Of a stretch of 5,262 nucleotides of DNA, positions 1-4,816 are shown piece by piece. Made by a program: the position numbers and the translations under genes. Under the pieces are notes generated by a model. It saw only the letters and a program-made list of their open reading frames with translations. It was not told the origin of the DNA and searched no databases. The stretch comes from Nitrospirota bacterium. Lineage in GTDB: Bacteria > Nitrospirota > Thermodesulfovibrionia > UBA6902 > BMS3Bbin08. The stretch lies in contig JACQXH010000016.1 of NCBI GenBank assembly GCA_016208845.1, forward strand, positions 1 through 5,262, in the 5' to 3' direction. How positions within the stretch are numbered: position 1 is the first letter of the stretch; every line of letters starts with the position of its first letter.

Positions 1-864
1 ATAAACAACATAGTGAGTTCTGACTGCAATGTACTGCTTACAGGTGAGAGCGGCGTTGGCAAAGGTCTGGTGGCAAAGCTTATTCACTACACCGGTCCGC
101 GAAGAGAAAAACCTTTTTTGGCCCTTAATTGTGCGATATTCACCGAAGAGCTCCTTGCAAGCGAGCTGTTCGGCCATGAAAAAGGCGCCTTCACAGGAGC
201 TGTCGCCTCAAAACAGGGGCTGATTGAAATTGCCAACAACGGTTCTCTTTTCCTCGACGAGATAGCAGAGATGACGCCGACCCTTCAAGCCAAGTTATTG
301 AAGGTGATCGAGGATAAAGAGTTCATGAGGGTCGGCGGCGTAAGGCCGATCAGGGTTGACGTAAGAATTATTGCCGCAACAAATCAGAATATTAACTCCA
401 TCGTATCGACCGGCAAATTCAGAGAAGATCTTTATTACAGGCTTAATGTGATGGATATTTTTATTCCTCCTCTCAGGGAAAGGAAAGAAGATATCTCGCC
501 CCTGAGCAGGCACTTTCTTGAAAAACATTCCAAAAAGGCAAATAAAAAAATAACCGGCTTCAGTAAGGATGCGATGGACATGCTCATGACATATAACTTC
601 CCCGGCAATGTACGGGAACTTGAAAATATCATTGAACGGGCTGTCATATTAGAGAAGGCCTCGAGCATACAGCTTGCGAGCCTTCCGCAGAGCATTAAGC
701 TGTTTCAGGTCGAAACTATCACCCCTAAAAAAATAAAAACTATCGACGAAATAAATAAAGAGTATGCCGAGAAAGTGCTTGAATTTGTCGAACAAAACAA
801 ATCAAAGGCAGCGGACATTCTGGGCATTTCACGTACCAGCCTATGGAGAATACTAAAAAAATAG
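1..864 (+). CDS. Sigma-54-dependent transcriptional activator (NtrC-type EBP), 5'-truncated by window edge
   Basis: The frame is open from base 1, so 287 C-terminal residues are visible and the true start lies upstream; the GTG at 13 falls inside the AAA+ domain and is not a start. Visible in order (window residue numbers): Walker A GESGVGK (15-21), the sigma-54-contacting loop GAFTGA (62-67), Walker B LFLDE (83-87), sensor I AATNQN (125-130), an arginine-finger region FREDLYYRLN (140-149), sensor II FPGNVREL (200-207), and a Fis-type helix-turn-helix at the C-terminus (about 266-287). These proteins use ATP hydrolysis to remodel the sigma-54 RNA polymerase closed complex from an upstream enhancer. 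All the key motifs are intact, so it should be an active sigma-54 activator. Its input domain (receiver, GAF, PAS or other) cannot be seen. It is a natural candidate to act on the -24/-12-like promoter at 1784-1799, although the toxin-antitoxin-like pair lies between them. No convincing terminator hairpin follows in 865-917. Confidence 0.96.
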   Translation: MNNIVSSDCNVLLTGESGVGKGLVAKLIHYTGPRREKPFLALNCAIFTEELLASELFGHEKGAFTGAVASKQGLIEIANNGSLFLDEIAEMTPTLQAKLLKVIEDKEFMRVGGVRPIRVDVRIIAATNQNINSIVSTGKFREDLYYRLNVMDIFIPPLRERKEDISPLSRHFLEKHSKKANKKITGFSKDAMDMLMTYNFPGNVRELENIIERAVILEKASSIQLASLPQSIKLFQVETITPKKIKTIDEINKEYAEKVLEFVEQNKSKAADILGISRTSLWRILKK

Positions 865-917
865 AAAGGAGCAATTCTCGCCTTAGGTTGCCTGAATTCA
901 AAATAATCTATCATGTG

Positions 918-1412
918 TCATCCTTTTTTTATTTTTTTCAAAAACTCCACCAGAATTTCCTCCTTGATCCGATAGCCTTTCTGAATTAATTCAAGCGTTA
1001 GCAGTTCAGCGGATTCTCTATCAAGCATTCCGGACTTAAAAGAATCCCATAATATACCAAGTGTTCCCTTTGGTTTAAGTCCCTTAAATCTGGCAACAGT
1101 CCTTGCTTTAGCCTCGTCTATAAAAACTCTTTCAATATTTTCTCTAAGAGCAAGACTTATGACTGCCCTCTCGCCGCAGCCCATAAAATGGGGAAGGTCT
1201 TTTAAAGTTGAGATTTTTGCAGCCTCTATTTTCCTGTTATTAAGATATTCAATTATCTGCCTTGCATCTTCTTTCCTGCCTGTTAGTCCTCTTATAATTT
1301 CGGCCTCCACTTGAGAAGGCATATGAAGTTTATAGTTATCGAGAAGGTCAAGTTTTTGTATCTTTGATAGAAATATCAACGGGGAAGCATTGCAGACAGC
1401 TTTTTCACGCAT
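918..1412 (-). CDS. DUF3368-type PIN-domain protein, putative toxin nuclease
   Basis: This 164-aa protein has the pattern of DUF3368 PIN-fold proteins. It has an N-terminal NASPLIFLSKI segment (N8-I18), an acidic VEAEI segment (35-39), GCGERAVISLA (78-88) with E81, FIDEAKARTVA (97-107) with D99 and E100, and a GTLGIL motif (116-121). PIN domains are Mg2+-dependent ribonucleases using a cluster of acidic residues, and many are the toxins of toxin-antitoxin pairs. The first acidic position of classical VapC toxins is Asn here (N8). From memory, N(T/A)SPLI is common in DUF3368, so this may be a family trait rather than inactivation. The gene follows the antitoxin-like gene with its ATG 8 bp inside that gene's end, implying coupled translation. 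The C-terminus is Lys-rich and encoded by two A7 runs. RNase activity is family inference and was not tested. Confidence 0.85.
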   Translation of the reverse strand: MREKAVCNASPLIFLSKIQKLDLLDNYKLHMPSQVEAEIIRGLTGRKEDARQIIEYLNNRKIEAAKISTLKDLPHFMGCGERAVISLALRENIERVFIDEAKARTVARFKGLKPKGTLGILWDSFKSGMLDRESAELLTLELIQKGYRIKEEILVEFLKKIKKG

Positions 1413-1692
1413 TACTTAAGTCCTCTGACAGTTCTTCCAGTGAATAATCGATATGTATGTCAGCCTTCTTAACTTTATCTATCATCTCCCATATATCTAT
1501 GGACAGCAGACTTGCCGCTTTTTGAAGAGAGATTTTCCGGTTACTATAAAGTTCGAGGACGCTTTTTTCATTTATAACATAAAGCCCCTGCTTTAGAGCC
1601 TTTGATATAAGTTCCTCAACTTTTATACCTTGCACTTTAGATACTTTTTCAACTTCTTTATATAAGTTGTCTTTTAATTTTATTGCCTTCAT
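1405..1692 (-). CDS. UPF0175-like antitoxin
   Basis: This is a 95-aa protein. The C-terminal half reads as a UPF0175 family domain: VLELYSNRKISLQKAASLL (45-63), a helix-turn-helix-like IDIWEMIDKV (65-74), and the characteristic acidic tail IDYSLEELSEDL (81-92). The N-terminal 40 residues (a short strand AIKLKD, then two helices around 10-20 and 24-36) resemble a ribbon-helix-helix DNA-binding arrangement; that part is a weaker inference. UPF0175 proteins are commonly found upstream of DUF3368/PIN genes and are presumed antitoxins that neutralise the nuclease and repress their own promoter. The start at 1692 is supported by an AGGAGG site (complement of 1700-1705) seven bases upstream. Its probable promoter and operator are in the inverted repeat at 1725-1752. 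The reading frame overlaps the downstream PIN gene by 8 bp. Confidence 0.83.
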   Translation of the reverse strand: MKAIKLKDNLYKEVEKVSKVQGIKVEELISKALKQGLYVINEKSVLELYSNRKISLQKAASLLSIDIWEMIDKVKKADIHIDYSLEELSEDLSNA

Positions 1693-1724
1693 TAGATTGC
1701 CTCCTGAAAGTTTTTATTGTTCTT

Positions 1725-1752
1725 ACCGTCTGTTTATTATAAGACAGACGGT
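1725..1752. repeat. Perfect 9-bp inverted repeat with 10-bp spacer, probable operator
   Basis: The left arm ACCGTCTGT (1725-1733) and the right arm ACAGACGGT (1744-1752) are exact reverse complements separated by ten AT-rich bases. Arm centres are 19 bp apart, close to two helical turns, which suits a dimeric DNA-binding protein. The spacer holds the -10 box of the leftward antitoxin gene, so occupancy should block that promoter; autoregulation by the antitoxin is the simplest reading. The centre is also about 71 bp upstream of the start predicted for the rightward sigma-54 promoter, so an activator-binding (enhancer) site is an alternative. A rightward hairpin terminator is less likely, because the bases after it (TTAATATTTT) are not a clean T run and no + strand gene lies immediately upstream. 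Confidence 0.7.
1736..1741 (-). promoter_or_regulatory. Sigma-70-type -10 box (TATAAT) for the antitoxin-toxin pair
   Basis: The minus strand reads TATAAT exactly, placed between the two arms of the inverted repeat. A transcript starting about seven bases further would have a leader of roughly 35 nt before the ATG at 1692. The best -35 candidate is TTACAA with an 18-bp spacer, only 3 of 6 matches, so basal strength may be modest. The position inside the operator fits repression by promoter occlusion. Confidence 0.6.
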
Positions 1753-1783
1753 TAATATTTTGTAATACCCCGCAATTAAAAAA

Positions 1784-1799
1784 TGGCACGGCTTTTGAT
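1784..1799 (+). promoter_or_regulatory. Sigma-54 (-24/-12) promoter for the Usp/TSUP operon
   Basis: The sequence TGGCACGGCTTTTGAT matches the published consensus TGGCACG-N4-TTGC(A/T) at every fixed position except one. The GG (1785-1786) and the -12 G (1797) have the required spacing, and the only deviation is A for C after that G (1798). Transcription should begin near 1810, leaving about 20 nt before the ATG at 1831 with its ribosome binding site inside. A sigma-54 activator gene in the same window (1-864) supports the reading. Sigma-54 use makes the operon strictly dependent on an activator. One mismatch in the -12 element and the absence of experimental data limit certainty. Confidence 0.65.
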
Positions 1800-1820
1800 A
1801 TTACCAAGACAGAAAGCAAA

Positions 1821-1826
1821 AGGAGG
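1821..1826 (+). promoter_or_regulatory. Ribosome binding site that decides the start of the Usp-like gene
   Basis: AGGAGG lies four bases before the ATG at 1831 and ten before a second in-frame ATG at 1837. It rules out the longer in-frame start at 1783, which overlaps the sigma-54 -24 element and has no Shine-Dalgarno sequence. Whether 1831 or 1837 is used cannot be settled from sequence. Confidence 0.8.
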
Positions 1827-1830
1827 GCAG

Positions 1831-2322
1831 ATGAAAATGAGAGAAAAACTTTTATTCGTAACAAGGGGAAATGTGGATTGCGACAATGGTTTCGCTTATA
1901 TCTTCGAGCTTGCAAAGACACTGAATACCGGAATAGCCATGCTGCTCGTTTATAACAGGCGCATGATGGATACCTACGAGGATATGATGGCCGCTGTTGC
2001 ATTCGCAGAGGCAGGAGACCTTGGGACCGTAGAAGAACTAATGCATGCCAAGGAAAAAAGTATAAAAAGCCAAATAGATGAAAAGATCAGGGCCATGGCG
2101 GATAAATGCAGGGAAAATTCCGTGCCCTTCTTCTATCAGATAGATTCTGACGATCCGATTACCGCAATAAAAGATTTTGTCAAGAGCAGGCCTGATATTG
2201 ACATGGTGCTGCTAAGCCCAAATCTTTCGGAAAACAAAAAAGGCATAGACCTCAAGAAATTAATCAAAAACATAACAAAACCTATCGTGACTATCTCAGG
2301 CCCTGCACAGGCCCAAGCATAG
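1831..2322 (+). CDS. Usp-fold protein lacking the ATP-binding loop, with inserted AFAE module
   Basis: A 163-aa soluble protein. The order of elements resembles a universal stress protein alpha/beta fold: strand KLLFVTRG (6-13), helix GFAYIFELAKTL (20-31), strand IAMLLVY (35-41), a long helical insert (about 45-95), strand PFFYQID (99-105), helix AIKDFVKSR (112-120), strand DMVLLSP (124-130), helix and final strand PIVTISGP (151-158). The canonical Usp nucleotide loop G-x2-G-x9-G-(S/T) is absent: after LLSPN there is SENKKGIDLKKLI. It therefore probably does not bind ATP in the usual way. The insert contains EDMMAAVAFAEAG (50-62), closely matched in the next gene's product. It is the first gene after the sigma-54-like promoter and 25 nt before the 55-aa gene. 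The fold assignment is moderately sure; the function is unknown. Confidence 0.8.
   Translation: MKMREKLLFVTRGNVDCDNGFAYIFELAKTLNTGIAMLLVYNRRMMDTYEDMMAAVAFAEAGDLGTVEELMHAKEKSIKSQIDEKIRAMADKCRENSVPFFYQIDSDDPITAIKDFVKSRPDIDMVLLSPNLSENKKGIDLKKLIKNITKPIVTISGPAQAQA
1978..2040 (+). repeat. AFAE module, copy 1 (inside the Usp-like gene)
   Basis: Residues 50-70 of the Usp-like protein align without gaps to residues 9-29 of the 55-aa protein downstream, with 11 of 21 identical (pattern ED..AA.AFAE.G...T..E). A 12-nt stretch TGCATTCGCAGA (1998-2009) is identical in both copies. This suggests duplication or domain sharing between neighbours rather than chance. Confidence 0.65.
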
Positions 2323-2347
2323 TGACGAACAAGAAAGGAGGAAGAAA

Positions 2348-2515
2348 ATGAAAGGACTTTGGAGAAAACTGGAAGACATTTATGCTGCTTCTGCATTCGC
2401 AGAACAGGGAGAGCATGATACTGCAAGAGAATTCCTGAAGGAAAGAAAGTCAGCTGACAAACAGTTAAGAAAAATAGCCGCTAAAGATCAGCGTGTAAGA
2501 CTCAGGGCGAATTAA
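2348..2515 (+). CDS. Small 55-aa soluble protein sharing the AFAE module
   Basis: A 55-aa charged protein beginning MKGLWRKLEDIYAASAFAEQ and ending RLRAN. It starts at an ATG six bases after a strong AGGAGG site (2336-2341), which makes it a convincing gene despite its size. It is predicted to be mostly helical: an amphipathic N-terminal helix (about 2-20), then a second helix from about 23 to 45, with a basic C-terminus. There is no signal peptide, membrane segment or cysteine. Residues 9-29 match the inserted segment of the preceding Usp-like protein (11 of 21 identical). It lies between the Usp-like gene and the small membrane protein gene of the TSUP operon, so a role as an adaptor or docking partner in that system is plausible but unproven. 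I do not recognise a named family. Confidence 0.85.
   Translation: MKGLWRKLEDIYAASAFAEQGEHDTAREFLKERKSADKQLRKIAAKDQRVRLRAN
2372..2434 (+). repeat. AFAE module, copy 2 (in the 55-aa gene)
   Basis: Residues 9-29 of the small protein correspond to residues 50-70 of the Usp-like protein; the shared exact 12-mer is at 2392-2403. In the small protein the module makes up much of the polypeptide, as if the insert existed as a free-standing domain. Confidence 0.65.
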
Positions 2516-2524
2516 AGACAGTGC

Positions 2525-2542
2525 CGTGTAACGAGTTACGCG
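2525..2542 (+). other. Short inverted repeat in the 80-nt gap before the membrane genes
   Basis: CGTGTAAC (2525-2532) pairs with GTTACGCG (2535-2542) across a GA centre, with one G-U pair; folding as RNA would need the inner bases unpaired to make a loop. No T run follows, so it is not a classical terminator. It may be an mRNA processing or stability element, or a protein site. A second, AT-only 6-bp inverted repeat (TTAAAT 2563-2568, ATTTAA 2575-2580) sits directly before the next AGGAGG and is probably too weak to matter. Nothing else was recognised in 2516-2595. Confidence 0.35.
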
Positions 2543-2595
2543 TTAAGCATCATGGAAATAAATTAAATATGCCAATTTAAAGGAGGAAAACAAAG

Positions 2596-2847
2596 ATGGC
2601 TGAGAGCAAAGTCAGGAAAAAGCCGTACAGTAAAGCGATATTCATGGGGATCATATCAATAGCGCTTTATGCGGCCCTGCTGATGAACCAGGACACATTA
2701 AATCAATATTTTGGACGGGGCGGAATGTATGCATTTCTTCCCATATCGGTTGCCTTCATTTTCTCATACATACACGGGACTTTTACAGGAAGTTTCTGGA
2801 CCGTCATGGGAGTAGAGGCCTCCAAAAAGAAAAGGGAGGTAAAGTAA
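2596..2847 (+). CDS. Small two-helix membrane protein next to the TSUP permease
   Basis: An 83-aa protein with a basic N-terminus (MAESKVRKKPYSK), a first hydrophobic helix (about 14-30), a short polar loop with RGGMYAF (41-47), a second hydrophobic stretch (about 44-60) extending into HGTFTGSFWTVMGVEAS, and a Lys/Arg-rich tail (77-83). The positive-inside rule places both ends in the cytoplasm, giving a hairpin topology. The start is set by AGGAGG at 2581-2586, nine bases upstream. Its stop is one base before the TSUP start, and the TSUP ribosome binding site lies inside its last codons, so the two are almost certainly made together. It is probably a subunit or stability factor for the transporter; that role is inferred from context only. 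I do not recognise a named family. Confidence 0.85.
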   Translation: MAESKVRKKPYSKAIFMGIISIALYAALLMNQDTLNQYFGRGGMYAFLPISVAFIFSYIHGTFTGSFWTVMGVEASKKKREVK

Positions 2848-2848
2848 C

Positions 2849-3937
2849 ATGCACGAAATAGTTAATGCAGCAGCCAATTTCATCAATCTTGATGCAATGA
2901 CTATTGGATATCTGTTCTTTGTAGGATTTGTCGGCGGTCTCGTAAGCGGATTTATTGGTTCAGGCGGGGCCTTTGTTCTAACACCGGCCATGATGAGCCT
3001 GGGAGTGCCCGGTCTTGTAGCAGTGGCAAGCAATATGTGCCACAAATTCCCGAAGGCTCTTATCGGCTCCATCAAGCGCGCAAAATACGGACAGGTGGAT
3101 GTCAAGCTCGGGATTGTTCTTGGTATTTCTGCAGAAGCAGGGGTTTTATACGGGGCCCATATACAGGAGGGTATTAAAAAGTCGTTCGGCGAGGCAGGTT
3201 CAAATCTGTATGTCAGTGCGGCCTTTGTTGTAATACTTGCAGTGGTCGGCGGGTTCGTATTATTGGACGCCTGGAAGACATATAAATCAGGAAACACCAG
3301 TTCAGAGGAAAAGGTCACAAAACTTGCACGCTGGGTGCAGTCCATCAACATCCCCGGCACAATGGTATATTTCAAAAGCATTAATGCAAGGGTCTCGGTG
3401 CTTTTTACAATTCCGCTCGGTTTTGCAACCGGAATGTTAGCCGCAACAATTGCGGTAGGCGGGTTTATCGGCGTACCCTCGATGATCTATGTGCTTGGAG
3501 CGCCAAGCCTTATGGCGTCGGCCACAGAACTTGTAATCGCTTTTGTGATGGGATTAGGCGGCTCATTTAAGTATGCGATGCACGGACTGGTTGATATCCG
3601 TCTGGCGATGATCATACTTGCAGGATCGCTCTTCGGCATTCAGCTTGGCGCGATGGGAACAACCTATGTTAAACCGTACATGATAAAGGTTGTAATGGGC
3701 ACAATAATGGTCATCGTGCTTTTCAGCCGCGCATTGATGGTCCCTGTGTACATGTCACAGCTTCACCTGATCAATGAGATCAGCGCTGAATCAGCGAAGA
3801 TATTGAAGAATTTAAGCTTTGGAATAATGATATTAGCGCTTGTTCTCGGAGCATTTATCGTTCTTAAAGCAATGTGGCAAGGACGCCGTGAAGAACAACT
3901 TGCAACGCAAGAGGCGCTCGGACACAGCAAGGTATAG
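2849..3937 (+). CDS. TauE/SafE (TSUP) family anion permease
   Basis: A 362-aa polytopic inner-membrane protein. It shows the two-repeat TSUP design: repeat 1 has GFVGGLVSGFIGSGGAFVLT (26-45) followed by the SNMCHKFPKA segment (61-70) and the KYGQVD turn (79-84). Repeat 2 has GFATGMLAATIAVGGFIGVP (191-210), ASATELVIAF (223-232) and HGLVDI (245-250). The two repeats are separated by a cytoplasmic-looking loop (about 143-178). Two further hydrophobic helices lie at about 277-299 and 322-341. TSUP proteins move sulfite, thiosulfate, sulfonates, sulfoacetate or other small organic anions; the substrate cannot be read from sequence. Its only cysteine is C64, so it does not have the set of several cysteines known for the thiosulfate transporter TsuA. 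It is longer than the common 250-270 aa TSUP proteins because of the loop and C-terminal extension. Its ribosome binding site, GGGAGG (2834-2839), is within the preceding gene. Confidence 0.93.
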   Translation: MHEIVNAAANFINLDAMTIGYLFFVGFVGGLVSGFIGSGGAFVLTPAMMSLGVPGLVAVASNMCHKFPKALIGSIKRAKYGQVDVKLGIVLGISAEAGVLYGAHIQEGIKKSFGEAGSNLYVSAAFVVILAVVGGFVLLDAWKTYKSGNTSSEEKVTKLARWVQSINIPGTMVYFKSINARVSVLFTIPLGFATGMLAATIAVGGFIGVPSMIYVLGAPSLMASATELVIAFVMGLGGSFKYAMHGLVDIRLAMIILAGSLFGIQLGAMGTTYVKPYMIKVVMGTIMVIVLFSRALMVPVYMSQLHLINEISAESAKILKNLSFGIMILALVLGAFIVLKAMWQGRREEQLATQEALGHSKV

Positions 3938-3939
3938 CC

Positions 3940-4794
3940 ATGGGAATTTACAGAAAAATACTTGTTGCCATTGACGGCTCCAGTTCAAGTCTTAACGCCC
4001 TCAGACAGGCAATAAGGCTCGCATGTACGGAGGGATGCTGGATCACGGCAGTTTCAGTAGTCCCTCCGTATGATGGAGACCTGAATCTTACAGGGGTCGG
4101 CAATATAAAAAAGGCCCTGCGGGAGCCGATGGAAAAAGCTCTCTCCATGGCGGCAGAGATAGCAAATTCCGAGAGGGCGGCATTAAAGACCGTATGTGAA
4201 GAAGGCGAACCGCATGAGAAGATCGTGGACCTTGCAGAAGGCGAAAATTTCGGCCTGATTGTGATGGGCAGGCGGGGTCTCCATCCTATAGAAAGGGCTC
4301 TGATAGGAAGCGTCGCTGCACGGGTCATCGGCTATAGTCAGACAGACATTCTGATCGTGCCGGACCACACAGACACAGGATGGAAAAACATCCTTCTCAC
4401 AACAGACGGCTCGAGTTACAGCAACGCCGCACGGGACAAGGCGATCAACTTCGCCAAAACATACGGCGGAGAATTGAAGGTCATATCTGTTGTAGATGTC
4501 CCATCTGAATTTTACGCAGAGGCGCCGAAAGCAGTGGAAGATCTGATAAGAAAGGCAAAAGGCTTTGTTGCAGATGTGAAAAATATCGCAGAGGCATCCG
4601 GCATAAAGACCTCGACATTTGTAGGTGAAGGAGACGCATATCGCGTGATAACGGATCTTGCAAAAAAGGAAAAGGCAGACATAATTTTTACCGGCAGTCA
4701 CGGAAGGACAGGGATCAAAAGACTCCTCATGGGAAGCGTCACTGAAAAAGTGATCGGTTATGCCCCATGTCCGGTATTGATCGTGAAACCCTGA
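3940..4794 (+). CDS. Tandem universal stress protein (two UspA domains)
   Basis: A 284-aa cytoplasmic protein made of two Usp domains, roughly 1-142 and 147-284. Each opens with the Usp strand and loop (KILVAIDGSSSSLNAL at 6-21; NILLTTDGSSYSNAA at 150-164). Each ends with an intact nucleotide loop of the type G-x2-G-x9-G-(S/T): G110, G113, G123-S124 in domain 1, and G252, G255, G265-S266 in domain 2, followed by the final strands DILIVP and PVLIVKP. Both domains should therefore bind ATP or a similar nucleotide, unlike the first gene of the operon. The start is two bases after the TSUP stop, with only a weak AAGG site (3929-3932), so translation is probably coupled to the permease. Usp proteins next to transporters often act as nucleotide-sensing regulators; that role here is inference. 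Confidence 0.94.
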   Translation: MGIYRKILVAIDGSSSSLNALRQAIRLACTEGCWITAVSVVPPYDGDLNLTGVGNIKKALREPMEKALSMAAEIANSERAALKTVCEEGEPHEKIVDLAEGENFGLIVMGRRGLHPIERALIGSVAARVIGYSQTDILIVPDHTDTGWKNILLTTDGSSYSNAARDKAINFAKTYGGELKVISVVDVPSEFYAEAPKAVEDLIRKAKGFVADVKNIAEASGIKTSTFVGEGDAYRVITDLAKKEKADIIFTGSHGRTGIKRLLMGSVTEKVIGYAPCPVLIVKP

Positions 4795-4816
4795 AAGAAA
4801 GGTGAAGGTTAATTCC

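Noticed and set aside
13..15. GTG start for the sigma-54 activator
   Set aside because: The frame is open to base 1 and position 13 is inside the AAA+ domain, so the gene is truncated by the window rather than starting here.
865..917. Possible terminator between the activator and the PIN gene, because of T runs at 923-938
   Set aside because: No stable GC-rich hairpin precedes the T runs; they are the complement of Lys codons at the end of the PIN gene.
1725..1752. CRISPR-like or mobile-element terminal repeats
   Set aside because: There is a single inverted pair, no array, no target-site duplication and no transposase in the window.
1783..1830. Longer in-frame start (ATG at 1783) for the Usp-like gene
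   Set aside because: It overlaps the -24 element of the predicted sigma-54 promoter and lacks a ribosome binding site, while AGGAGG precedes the ATG at 1831.
2543..2595. Possible second promoter before the two-helix membrane protein
   Set aside because: The region is AT-rich but no -10/-35 pair or -24/-12 element with acceptable spacing was found.
2764..3381. 205-codon antisense open frame across the TSUP gene
   Set aside because: It mirrors the strongly conserved permease frame and its translation has no recognisable motif.
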